26,345 nucleotides of DNA, taken from assembly GCA_044448905.1 (NCBI GenBank), contig JBIOHJ010000033.1, positions 1 to 26,345 of the forward strand. Reading direction: 5' to 3'. Positions 15,345 through 22,957 of this stretch are shown in pieces. The notes beneath the pieces were generated by a model. The model saw nothing but the letters and a program-made list of their open reading frames with translations. It was not told where the DNA came from and made no database searches. This DNA comes from JBIOHJ01 sp044448905 (GTDB lineage: Bacteria > Bacteroidota > Bacteroidia > AKYH767-A > OLB10). Within the stretch, counting starts at the first letter, position 1; the number at the start of each line of letters is the position of its first letter. The translations under genes and the position numbers were made by a program.

Positions 15345-15386
15345 AAATCCGTTTTTATCAGTCGCATCCGTGTTATCCGTGTGCCA
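15345..15386 (+). repeat. ATCCGTGT-type repeat, copy A
   Basis: This 42-bp sequence begins 5 bp after the T9SS gene stop and ends 3 bp before the GT4 stop. It reads AAATCCG, then TTTTTATC, then GCATCCGTGTTATCCGTGTG, and matches the reverse complement of copy B (16771-16814) along its whole length with few mismatches, and copy C (17200-17233) over its ATCCGTGT core. Confidence 0.75.
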
Positions 15387-15389
15387 AAC

Positions 15390-16694
15390 TCAATTTCTCA
15401 CTAAATAATACTTATCGTATCCTTCCATCACTTTTTGCGCGGAATTTTCCCAACTAATGCTTTTGAGGTCAATCATAGCATCGCTTACTACTTTTTCGTG
15501 GAGCACTTCATCATTTATTAACGCTATGATATATTCGGCAGCACGGTTAATGTCCCAGTAATCGAATTTCATGGCGCCTTTCAACACTTCAGCCACCCCG
15601 CTTTGTTTTGAAATAACAACCGGCACGCCAAACTGCGCAGCCTCAACAGCCGAAAGCCCGAAGGGTTCGCTCACAGAAGGCATGCAATACACATCAGCAA
15701 TGCTGAGCAGGTATCGTACCTTATCCATATCTAAAAACCCGGTAACATGAAAACGGTTTCCAAGATTTTTCAGAGCGCTTTTGTCAATCACGTTTTGAAA
15801 GCTGTCACCCTGCCCTGCCATTATAAAACGAACATCGGGAACACGCTCCAGAACACGCGCTGCAATTTCAAGAAAAAACTCGGGTCCCTTTTGCCTGGTT
15901 AATCTTCCAACAAACAAAACAACTTTTTCATTAAAGGGCTCTTCGGTCTTAAACGGTTCAACCGGGCGGATGCCGTTATGAACAGGAAAAATTTTATTCC
16001 GGTTGATGTGATAATGCTTTGCAATTATATCACCGGTAAAGTTGCTTACGGGCATCAGCACATCTGCTGTTTCCATTCCTTTCTTTTCCATCTGATAAAC
16101 CCAGCCTTTGCTGTGTTCGCCACCGCGGTCAACTTCCAGCGAATGAATGTGCATAACCAACGGCTTACCCGACTGCGCTTTTATTTCCATTCCCGCAATC
16201 ATGGTCATCCAGTCGTGTGCATGAATGATGTCAAAATCCAGTGTTGATGCAAGCTTCGCGGCCAGCTTACCGAATATTTTTACTTTCTCAATTACATCGC
16301 CACCGTACAAATCATCAATATTAAAAACAGTAAACGTTTCGCCACCCAGCTCAATATCTTTAATGTACTTGCTTTTTATTTCAACACCCGTATTGTCTTT
16401 TACTTCGGCATTATAATATGGATTGAGATTGGAATCAATAAAATGAACACTCTCCAGCTTGCTGTATTCTTTAACATGATTGATATTTTTTAACGTGCGG
16501 GCATCAATGTTATTTAACCCGATGAGTTCAAGATTTTTAACTTTAAAATCGGGATTGGATTTGGGAATTATCATGGTAACTTTCGCATGTTCGCTCATGG
16601 CAATGCAAAGGTCATGGCAGGCTACTCCCAGCCCGCCATTAATAACAGGTGGAAACTCCCATCCGAGCATTAAAACTTTTGGCTTAATCGGCAT
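15390..16694 (-). CDS. Glycosyltransferase family 4, glycogen synthase-like
   Basis: This 434-residue GT-B fold enzyme starts KVLMLGWEFPPVINGGLGVA, with the glycogen-synthase-like GGLG loop at 20-23. The C-terminal Rossmann half has VVLFVGRLTRQKGPEFFLE and the E-x7-E motif EPFGLSAVE (Glu343 and Glu351), which binds the nucleotide-sugar donor. The N-terminal half contains HAHDWMT, typical of starch/glycogen synthase relatives. It probably transfers glucose from a nucleotide sugar to an alpha-1,4-glucan in the cytosol; the precise donor and acceptor are not decided by sequence. A TAACTTTG box lies 36 bp upstream. The gene is bounded by inverted copies of the ATCCGTGT repeat: copy A at the 3' end and copy B upstream. 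The functional partners in the window are GH57 and GH31. Confidence 0.87.
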   Translation of the reverse strand: MPIKPKVLMLGWEFPPVINGGLGVACHDLCIAMSEHAKVTMIIPKSNPDFKVKNLELIGLNNIDARTLKNINHVKEYSKLESVHFIDSNLNPYYNAEVKDNTGVEIKSKYIKDIELGGETFTVFNIDDLYGGDVIEKVKIFGKLAAKLASTLDFDIIHAHDWMTMIAGMEIKAQSGKPLVMHIHSLEVDRGGEHSKGWVYQMEKKGMETADVLMPVSNFTGDIIAKHYHINRNKIFPVHNGIRPVEPFKTEEPFNEKVVLFVGRLTRQKGPEFFLEIAARVLERVPDVRFIMAGQGDSFQNVIDKSALKNLGNRFHVTGFLDMDKVRYLLSIADVYCMPSVSEPFGLSAVEAAQFGVPVVISKQSGVAEVLKGAMKFDYWDINRAAEYIIALINDEVLHEKVVSDAMIDLKSISWENSAQKVMEGYDKYYLVRN

Positions 16695-16729
16695 TTATAT
16701 AATTGTTAATATGTTGAAAAAAAGGAGCG

Positions 16730-16737
16730 CAAAGTTA
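16730..16737 (-). promoter_or_regulatory. Bacteroidota-type -7 box of the GT4 gene
   Basis: On the minus strand TAACTTTG, an exact TAnnTTTG match followed by CGC, lies 36 bp from the ATG. A TTG 13 bp further upstream is closer than the usual -33 spacing. This is the best promoter candidate in the window. Confidence 0.5.
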
Positions 16738-16770
16738 ATTATAAATACTCCAATTTTGAGCGCGAAAAAA

Positions 16771-16814
16771 TAGCACACGGATGACGCGGATGCAACAGAT
16801 AAAGACGGATTAAA
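16771..16814 (-). repeat. ATCCGTGT-type repeat, copy B (left inverted end)
   Basis: Read on the minus strand this is the same 44-bp unit as copy A: ATTTAATCCG, then TCTTTATCTGTT, then GCATCCGCGTCATCCGTGTG. Its inner end touches the GxxExxY ATG at 16816. Confidence 0.75.
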
Positions 16815-16815
16815 T

Positions 16816-17211
16816 ATGGAGTTGTTATATAAAGACATTACTGATAAAATCATAAAAGCGTTTTATAAGGTTTATAATGAACTGGGATTTGGATTTCTTG
16901 AGAAGGTTTATGAAAATTCTTTGTTTCTGGAATTGATTTCAATGGGGTTGTCCTGTGAAAAGCAAAAACCAATAAAAGTATATTACCTTAATCAATCTGT
17001 TGGCGATTATTTTGCCGATATAATTGTAGACAATTGTGTGATAGTTGAATTAAAGGCCGCTGAAGTAATCGTTGAAGAACACGAACTTCAATTAATCAAC
17101 TATCTTAAAGCTACTGAAATTGAAGTTGGGCTGCTTCTGAATTTCGGAAAAGAACCTGTTTTTAAAAGAAAAATATTTACGAACGATAAGAAAAAAATCA
17201 AATCCGTTTAA
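16816..17211 (+). CDS. GxxExxY family protein (PD-(D/E)XK nuclease-like)
   Basis: This 131-residue protein carries the family motif GFLEKVY (26-32). Further conserved features are ADIIVDNCVIVELKA (67-81) and ELQLINYLKA (90-99). Asp68, Glu78-x-Lys80 and Gln92 are arranged like a PD-(D/E)XK nuclease core, and the family has been grouped with such folds, but nuclease activity is not demonstrated. GxxExxY genes are known for high copy number in some Bacteroidota, Verrucomicrobiota and related genomes. The start codon follows repeat copy B directly, with no ribosome-binding sequence visible. The last residues (IKSV) and the TAA stop lie in repeat copy C, so the gene and its ends form one unit. The function is unknown. 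Confidence 0.88.
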   Translation: MELLYKDITDKIIKAFYKVYNELGFGFLEKVYENSLFLELISMGLSCEKQKPIKVYYLNQSVGDYFADIIVDNCVIVELKAAEVIVEEHELQLINYLKATEIEVGLLLNFGKEPVFKRKIFTNDKKKIKSV

Positions 17212-17233
17212 ATCCGTGTCATCCGTGTTCTAT
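17200..17233 (+). repeat. ATCCGTGT-type repeat, copy C (right inverted end)
   Basis: This copy reads AAATCCGTTTAAATCCGTGT, then CATCCGTGTTCTA. Compared with A and B it lacks about 9 bp of the middle. It contains the GxxExxY stop codon and ends 8 bp before the GH31 ATG, so it forms most of the GH31 leader. Confidence 0.7.
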
Positions 17234-17241
17234 TTTTACTT

Positions 17242-19611
17242 ATGGAAGTAACCCAAACAAAAAAAGATTACCCGAAACCTATTCATAAGCATTCAGCAAA
17301 CGGAAACCGTTTTCATTTCGAAGCTGCCAATGCCAAGCTCGAAGTAACTGTTTTAACTGACAGCATTATCCGCTTTCGCTTTGCGCCTGATTTATTTGCC
17401 AGGGATTTTTCGTATGCAATCAATCCCGGTTTTAACGGAGCGGCAAAGGAAATTCGTTTTCATGAAAATGAAATCAATTATGAAATTTTTACTTCGCAAG
17501 TTCATGTGCTTATTAACAAAGAAACACTCGAAATAAAAATTGAAGATTTGCATGGCAAAATAATAAGCGAGGACAAAGGCGGATTTCATTTTGAAGAGAA
17601 CAAAGGTTTTGGAGGATATTATGTGTACTGCAGCAAAAAAATTCAGCAGCACGAATCATTTTTCGGATTAGGCGATAAACCAACTGACCTGAATTTACGG
17701 GGAAAAAGATTTCTAAACTGGGGAACCGATACATACGGTTTTGCCAAAGAGCAGGACCCGCTTTACCGTAACATTCCTTTTTATTACGGGTTGCATCATG
17801 GTCGAGCTTACGGAATATTTTTCGACAACACGTTTCAGACATTTTTTGATTTCGGGCATGAGAATGCCGAAGTGATGAGCTTTTGGGCTGAAGGTGGCGA
17901 GATGAATTATTATTTCGTTTACGGACCCGAATTAATTTCAGTTGCCGAACAGTATGCACAGCTCACCGGCACACCCGAGCTTCCTCCTATGTGGGCGTTA
18001 GGTTACCAGCAAAGCAAGTGGAGCTATTATCCCGAAGCTAAAGTGTGGGAAATTGCGCACCAGCTGCGTTCAAAAAATATTCCGTGCGATGTTATTCACC
18101 TCGATATTGATTACATGAACGGCTTCAGGTGCTTTACATGGGACAATGAACGCTTTCCTAACCCTGCCCACATGATAAGTGAATTAAAAAAGTTCGGGTT
18201 TAACATTGTTACCATCATTGACCCGGGAATAAAAATTGACCCGGATTATTTTGTTTACAAAGAAGCGCTCGAAAAAAATTATTTCTGCAAACGCCAGGAT
18301 GGCGATTTAATGAAAGGTAAAGTATGGCCGGGTGAATGCAATTTTCCCGATTTTACAAATCCCGAAGTACGGGACTGGTGGCAGTTATTATTTGAAAAGT
18401 TTGTTGGTGAACAGGGAGTAAAAGGAATATGGAACGATATGAACGAGCCGGCAGTATTTGAAATAGGAACCTTCCCGGATGATGTGCGCCATAATTTTGA
18501 TGGGCTTGATGTAAGCCATCGAAGGGCGCATAACATTTACGGAATGCAAATGGCACGCGCTTCTTATGAAGGAACTAAACGCTATGCTTACCCGCACCGC
18601 CCGTTTGTACTTACACGCTCGGGGTATTCGGGCGTGCAGCGGTATTCTTCGGTATGGACAGGAGATAATGTTGCAAGCTGGGAGCATCTGTGGATTGCAA
18701 ACATGCAATGCCAGCGGTTGAGCGTTTCGGGAATTTCGTTTTGCGGAACCGACATTGGAGGATTTATCGGGGAGCCGGATGGTGAATTGTTTGTGCGTTA
18801 TATCCAGATGGCGGTTTTCCATCCGTTCTTTCGCGGGCATTCATCGTCCGACCAAGGCGATAAAGAACCCTGGACATTTGGCGAAACCTATGAGCCATTG
18901 ATCCGTAAAGCAATTGAACTGCGGTACCGGTTGTTGCCTTATATATATACTGTATTCTGGCAATATGTTTCGAAAGGGACACCCATGATTCGCCCGCTTT
19001 CTTTTATTGACCAGCACGATTCGCATAATATAATGCGCCAGGAAGAATTCGGGTTTGGCGACCAGTTATTGATTTGCCCCATTGCAGAATCAGCTGCAAC
19101 CGGGCGCAAAATGTATTTGCCCAAAGGCAATTGGGTAAATTATTTTACTGATAAAGTTTTTAAAGGATCCGGTGAAATTTATGTTGAAGCAGCTTTGGGT
19201 GTTTTTCCGTTGTTTGTAAAATCCGGAGCAGTGATTCCGCATTACGCGGTTATGCAGTATGTGGCAGAGAAAAAAATTAATGAACTCGCATTGCATGTTT
19301 ATTATTCCGAAACAAGAAATAAAAGTTTCCTGTACGAAGATGAAAATGATTTTTATAATTATAAGGATGGAAAATGTTCAATCAAAAAGTTTACTGTTTT
19401 CGGCAACCGGAAGCAACTACGGATTGTTCAGAATATCGAAGGGCATTTTGAAACAGAATACGGAAACTATCAAATGATAATTCATTGTTTACCTTTTCGA
19501 CCGAAAGGATACCAGGTTGACGGAACTGAACATAAACTTCCATCAAGAGCCAAAGAAAAAAATCTTTCTTTTTCTGCTCCGAAGAATTTTAAGAGGATTG
19601 AGATTTATTAA
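17242..19611 (+). CDS. Glycoside hydrolase family 31 alpha-glucosidase
   Basis: This 789-residue enzyme has the family GH31 layout: an N-terminal beta-sandwich (about 1-240), a (beta/alpha)8 catalytic barrel (about 240-600) and C-terminal beta domains. The nucleophile is Asp399 in GIWNDMNEPAVFE, and the acid/base is Asp475 in VWTGDNVASWEHL. Other family marks are PPMWALGYQQSKWSYY, DVIHLDIDYMNGFRCFTWD and GGFIGEPDGELFVRY with FFRGHSS. It hydrolyses alpha-glucosidic bonds, most likely alpha-1,4-glucan or oligosaccharides. No signal peptide is seen (it starts EVTQTKKDYPKPIH), so it is probably cytosolic, which fits the GT4/GH57 context. Its leader is almost entirely repeat copy C, so its promoter must be in or before the GxxExxY unit. 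FadN follows 45 bp downstream. Confidence 0.94.
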   Translation: MEVTQTKKDYPKPIHKHSANGNRFHFEAANAKLEVTVLTDSIIRFRFAPDLFARDFSYAINPGFNGAAKEIRFHENEINYEIFTSQVHVLINKETLEIKIEDLHGKIISEDKGGFHFEENKGFGGYYVYCSKKIQQHESFFGLGDKPTDLNLRGKRFLNWGTDTYGFAKEQDPLYRNIPFYYGLHHGRAYGIFFDNTFQTFFDFGHENAEVMSFWAEGGEMNYYFVYGPELISVAEQYAQLTGTPELPPMWALGYQQSKWSYYPEAKVWEIAHQLRSKNIPCDVIHLDIDYMNGFRCFTWDNERFPNPAHMISELKKFGFNIVTIIDPGIKIDPDYFVYKEALEKNYFCKRQDGDLMKGKVWPGECNFPDFTNPEVRDWWQLLFEKFVGEQGVKGIWNDMNEPAVFEIGTFPDDVRHNFDGLDVSHRRAHNIYGMQMARASYEGTKRYAYPHRPFVLTRSGYSGVQRYSSVWTGDNVASWEHLWIANMQCQRLSVSGISFCGTDIGGFIGEPDGELFVRYIQMAVFHPFFRGHSSSDQGDKEPWTFGETYEPLIRKAIELRYRLLPYIYTVFWQYVSKGTPMIRPLSFIDQHDSHNIMRQEEFGFGDQLLICPIAESAATGRKMYLPKGNWVNYFTDKVFKGSGEIYVEAALGVFPLFVKSGAVIPHYAVMQYVAEKKINELALHVYYSETRNKSFLYEDENDFYNYKDGKCSIKKFTVFGNRKQLRIVQNIEGHFETEYGNYQMIIHCLPFRPKGYQVDGTEHKLPSRAKEKNLSFSAPKNFKRIEIY

Positions 19612-19627
19612 GAGGTTCAGATTTTAT

Positions 19628-19635
19628 TACATTCG
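19628..19635 (+). promoter_or_regulatory. Possible -7 box of the FadN gene
   Basis: TACATTCG fits TAnnTTYG and lies 21 bp before the ATG at 19657, in the 45-bp gap after GH31. No -33 element was recognised, so co-transcription with GH31 is equally possible. Confidence 0.35.
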
Positions 19636-19656
19636 CACAACTACTTTCGCTGCATT

Positions 19657-22059
19657 ATGAACAGGATCATAAAAAAAGTTGCCGTTCTTGGCTCAGGGAT
19701 TATGGGTTCGCGTATTGCCTGTCATTTTGCAAATATTGGCGTGAATGTTTTGCTGCTTGATATTGTTCCTAAAGACCTTTTACCCGAAGAACAGAAAAAA
19801 GGAATTACTGCGGATTCAAAAGAATTTAAAAACCGCATTGTAAATTCTTCGCTCGATGCTGCGGTTAAATCCAATCCTTCACCACTTTATAAAAAATCAT
19901 TTGCATCGCGAATTACCACCGGAAATTTTTCAGATAACATGAAAGATATTGCCGGTTGCGATTGGGTGATCGAAGTAGTTGTTGAAAATCTTGATATCAA
20001 GAAAAAAGTTTTTACGGAGGTTGAAAAATACCGAAAACCCGGAACATTAATTACCAGCAATACTTCGGGAATACCCATTCACCTGATGCTTGATGGAAGA
20101 AGCGAAGATTTTCAAAAACATTTTTGCGGGACTCATTTTTTTAATCCTCCGCGTTATTTACGGTTACTTGAAATTATTCCTACTCCAAAAACCGACAAAG
20201 CTGTTGTTGATTTCCTGATGCATTACGGAGATTTGTTTCTCGGAAAAACTACTGTCAATTGCAAAGACACTCCCGCGTTTATTGCTAACCGCATTGGCGT
20301 GTATGGCATCATGGCAATGTTTCATTTGGTTGAAAAGCTCGATTTGACTGTTGAAGATGTTGACAAACTAACGGGTCCTGTACTCGGCCGACCAAAATCG
20401 GCAACCTTCCGCACGTGTGATGTGGTGGGATTGGATACGCTGGTGCATGTTGCCAACGGGCTTTACCAGAATTGTCCTGATGACAGCGAACGCGAAAAAT
20501 TTAAGCTTCCGGCATCAGTTGCAAAAATGGTGGAGAACAAATGGCTGGGTGATAAAACTAAGCAGGGATTTTATAAGAAGACAAAAAATGATAAGGGTAA
20601 AAGCGAAATTCTTTCGCTCGATTTAAAAACACTCCAATACAAACCGCAAGTGAAAACAAAGTTTGCCACGCTTGAGCAAACAAAAACAATTGAAAACTTA
20701 AAAGAACGGTTAAAAGTTTTAGTGAAGGGGAAAGACAAGGCGGGAGAATTTTACCGCGCTTCGTTTTACGGTTTGTTCAAATATGTTTCGGAACGTATTC
20801 CTGAAATTGCCGATCACCTTTACCAGGTTGATATGGCATTGCAGGCAGGATTCGGCTGGGAAATGGGGCCGTTTGAAATGTGGGATACACTGGGTGTACA
20901 GGAAACAGTTAGTGAAATGGAAAAAGCGGGGATGAAGCCTGCGCAATGGGTTTATGATTTTCTGAAAGGCGGGAATAAGACATTCTTCAGTTTTATAAAC
21001 GGGGTTAAATGCCATTACAACATCCCGGGAAATGATTACAAGGCCATACCAGGACAGGAAAGCTATATTTTTCTTGACAGCAAACGTTCAAAAACCGTAT
21101 GGAAAAACGCGGGAGCAGATCTGATTGACATTGGTGATGGAATTCTGAATCTCGAATTTCATACCAAGATGAACACCATTGGCGGAGAAATTGTTGAAGC
21201 GATGAGTAAGAGCATTGATATTGCCGAAAAGGATTTTCGTGGATTGGTAATTGGAAACGAAGGGCAGAATTTTTCAGCAGGCGCTAATCTCGCCATGATT
21301 TTTATGCTGGCTATCGAGCAGGATTTTGATGAAATTGATTATGCCATCCGCGCATTTCAGAATATGAACATGCGGGTACGGTATTCATCAATACCTGTTG
21401 TGGTTGCGACTCACGGGCTAACGCTTGGCGGAGGGTGCGAGATGAGCCTGCATGCCGATAAGGTGCAGGCTGCTGCCGAAACCTACATTGGCATGGTAGA
21501 ATTTGGTGTGGGATTAATACCGGGCGGTGGCGGAACAAAAGAATTCACCCTGCGTTTTTCAGATGATATTAAAGAAGGAGATATTGAATTGAATATTCTG
21601 CGTAACCGGTTTTTAACTATCGGGCAGGCAAAGGTTGCGACCTCCGCACACGAAGCTTTTGATTTAGGAATTCTCCGTCATGGTATTGATGAAATCACAT
21701 TAAACAAAAGCCGTTTGATTGCCGATGCAAAACAGGCAGCGATTGAACTGGCTGAAGCCGGATATACAAAACCTGCTTTGCGAAGAGACATACGTGTGCT
21801 GGGTAAATCGGGGCTTGGAATGGTTTATGCCGGGGCTAATGCCATGTTTGCCGGAAATTACATTTCGGAACATGATAAGCTGATTTCTGAAAAACTCGGA
21901 TATGTAATGTGCGGTGGCGACCTTTCGGCTCCATCTTTGGTTTCAGAACAATATCTTTTAGACCTTGAACGCGAAGCTTTTTTATCGCTCTGCGGTGAGC
22001 GAAAAACTCTTGAACGGATACAGGCAATTCTGACTACCGGGAAACCGCTGAGGAATTAA
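19657..22059 (+). CDS. fadN: FadN-type 3-hydroxyacyl-CoA dehydrogenase / enoyl-CoA hydratase
   Basis: This 800-residue fusion has the dehydrogenase first and the hydratase last, the FadN order, opposite to E. coli FadB. The Rossmann motif is VAVLGSGIMGSRI (GSGIMG at 12-17) and the dehydrogenase catalytic segment HFFNPPRYLRLLEII has His160 and Glu172. The hydratase/crotonase part (about 500-750) shows NFSAGANLAMIF for the oxyanion hole, LGGGCEM with Glu595, and EFGVGLIPGGGGT with Glu615, the two expected catalytic glutamates. It performs the hydration and NAD-linked oxidation steps of beta-oxidation in the cytosol. In many Bacteroidota fadN is followed by a thiolase gene and an acyl-CoA dehydrogenase gene; here an 0.9-kb non-coding region follows instead. 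The length is complete and the start is unambiguous. Confidence 0.93.
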   Translation: MNRIIKKVAVLGSGIMGSRIACHFANIGVNVLLLDIVPKDLLPEEQKKGITADSKEFKNRIVNSSLDAAVKSNPSPLYKKSFASRITTGNFSDNMKDIAGCDWVIEVVVENLDIKKKVFTEVEKYRKPGTLITSNTSGIPIHLMLDGRSEDFQKHFCGTHFFNPPRYLRLLEIIPTPKTDKAVVDFLMHYGDLFLGKTTVNCKDTPAFIANRIGVYGIMAMFHLVEKLDLTVEDVDKLTGPVLGRPKSATFRTCDVVGLDTLVHVANGLYQNCPDDSEREKFKLPASVAKMVENKWLGDKTKQGFYKKTKNDKGKSEILSLDLKTLQYKPQVKTKFATLEQTKTIENLKERLKVLVKGKDKAGEFYRASFYGLFKYVSERIPEIADHLYQVDMALQAGFGWEMGPFEMWDTLGVQETVSEMEKAGMKPAQWVYDFLKGGNKTFFSFINGVKCHYNIPGNDYKAIPGQESYIFLDSKRSKTVWKNAGADLIDIGDGILNLEFHTKMNTIGGEIVEAMSKSIDIAEKDFRGLVIGNEGQNFSAGANLAMIFMLAIEQDFDEIDYAIRAFQNMNMRVRYSSIPVVVATHGLTLGGGCEMSLHADKVQAAAETYIGMVEFGVGLIPGGGGTKEFTLRFSDDIKEGDIELNILRNRFLTIGQAKVATSAHEAFDLGILRHGIDEITLNKSRLIADAKQAAIELAEAGYTKPALRRDIRVLGKSGLGMVYAGANAMFAGNYISEHDKLISEKLGYVMCGGDLSAPSLVSEQYLLDLEREAFLSLCGERKTLERIQAILTTGKPLRN

Positions 22060-22147
22060 TATAAATATAAGCGGCTTAATAGCATTGAATAGTTTACATC
22101 ATTGATACACCGTTTGAACTTTTATTTTGGGTAAGTAATACTTTGGC

Positions 22148-22285
22148 TTAAAATATTTTAATGAGTTTTTCTATAAAAAATTCATTTTCGATTTTTATTT
22201 TTAAAAAATAAATTCCCTGTTTGTGGTTGAAAAGATTAACCCACAAATTAATTAACTCAACCTGTTGCTTTTTATAAATTTCGTT
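22148..22285 (-). pseudogene. Remnant of a T9SS C-terminal sorting domain
   Basis: On the minus strand 45 codons and a TAA read ...NLFNHKQGIYFLKIKI followed by ENEFFIEKLIKIF. QGIYFLKI plus a terminal hydrophobic/basic strand is the classic end of a type A sorting domain, as in the intact domain of the 13645 gene (QQGIYFLEI...RKIIKQ). The frame is closed upstream by TGA at 22286-22288. No YPNP motif or larger open frame is found. This is probably the decayed end of a lost secreted-protein gene. Confidence 0.55.
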
Positions 22286-22406
22286 TCACATCATTAATTT
22301 GTGCGTCAACGGCTTTATTATTTGAATATGGTAAATGCTTTTTGATAAATAAAATTGTCGCGTTTTTTACGATATAAAATTTACGGTGCAACAAAAAGGG
22401 GTTTGT

Positions 22407-22532
22407 ACATTCGGTTGGATGTATGGCAATTCCGATAGGAGGCATTTGCATTCCGACAGGATGAATGGCCTTTCTGAAAGGATGCTTGCGTGCTCCTTAC
22501 AGATGAACGAGCATTCCGATAAGACGAATGAC
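22407..22532. repeat. Degenerate 21-bp tandem repeat array, 6 units
   Basis: Six contiguous units of exactly 21 bp are centred on CATTCCGATAGGATGAATGG plus C. Units 2, 3 and 6 are closest to it; a seventh, weaker unit may precede at 22386. Both strands have open frames across it because 21 is a multiple of three; the minus frame shows a FILSExx heptapeptide. Its unit sequence does not clearly match the array at 12468-12719, though the period is identical. Confidence 0.8.
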
Positions 22533-22720
22533 AAATTTATTATGCCTTGCTCTTGTTTCGTTCTATTATATATATATTGAGCCGTGAGTTGTTGCCTTTT
22601 GACTGTGTTGAGGATAACTACATCATACAAAAGCATGATTTTTACACTTTCTCCATTTTGTGGCACAATAGGGTTTGGCAAGTAAATAAAAAGAAATAAG
22701 GGGTGAACGGTTAATTTTCG

Positions 22721-22766
22721 TATGTTAAGAGTTATTAACCGAATATGTTAAGAGTTATTAACCGAA
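22721..22766. repeat. Perfect 23-bp tandem duplication
   Basis: TATGTTAAGAGTTATTAACC plus GAA occurs twice with no mismatch, followed by a partial third start (TGTTAA). Each copy includes a GTTAA-N6-TTAAC inverted repeat. It lies about 190 bp upstream of the secreted-protein gene and could be an operator or a recent slippage duplication. Confidence 0.75.
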
Positions 22767-22957
22767 TGTTAAAAAATTATTTTAATAAAACCTTGTTCTA
22801 TTATAAGAATATTTTCGTAAGTTGCGTTTCGATTCGCTTTTCGTTAACCGACCTTAAACCCTGTTGCGAACAAAAATAAAAATCAGTGCATGCATATATT
22901 TATTTGTTTGCGTTTCAAAAATTAAATATCCTGCTGCTAAAAATTAAAAATACCATC

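Larger units (their letters stand above)
16771..17233. mobile_element. GxxExxY gene unit bounded by terminal inverted repeats (putative mobile element)
   Basis: The 463-bp unit starts with ACACGGATGACGCGGAT (from 16775) and ends with the near-exact inverse, ATCCGTGTCATCCGTGT; including flanking TAG/CTA the 21-bp ends differ at two positions. Only the GxxExxY gene lies between. It sits between the divergent GT4 and GH31 genes. No transposase is present and no target-site duplication could be defined, so mobility is inferred from structure alone. Confidence 0.5.
22060..22957. other. 898-bp AT-rich non-coding region
   Basis: This stretch contains, in order, a decayed T9SS sorting-domain tail on the minus strand (22148-22285), a 21-bp-period tandem array (22407-22532) and an exact 23-bp tandem duplication (22721-22766) before the secreted-protein gene. 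TATTTTCG at 22810-22817 is a possible -7 box, but it is 140 bp from the ATG at 22958. No intact gene is supported. Confidence 0.65.

Noticed and set aside
16771..17233. Classical insertion sequence
   Set aside because: No transposase is encoded and no target-site duplication can be identified, so it is listed only as a putative element.
17513..19296. Antisense ORFs within the GH31 gene
   Set aside because: They lie opposite a clearly coding, fully conserved enzyme and their translations look random.
22367..22681. Minus-strand ORF of 104 codons with FILSExx heptapeptide repeats
   Set aside because: This is the same effect of a 21-bp array; the opposite strand is also open (22386-22580). Nothing outside the array looks like a protein.
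22407..22766. CRISPR-like repeats
   Set aside because: The 21-bp units are contiguous and degenerate without spacers, the 23-bp duplication has only two copies without a spacer, and no cas genes are present.
22886..22957. 24-residue N-terminal extension of the T9SS protein
   Set aside because: The residues KKILHLTFGSVLFLF after the ATG at 22958 form a complete signal peptide; an extension before it would spoil export.
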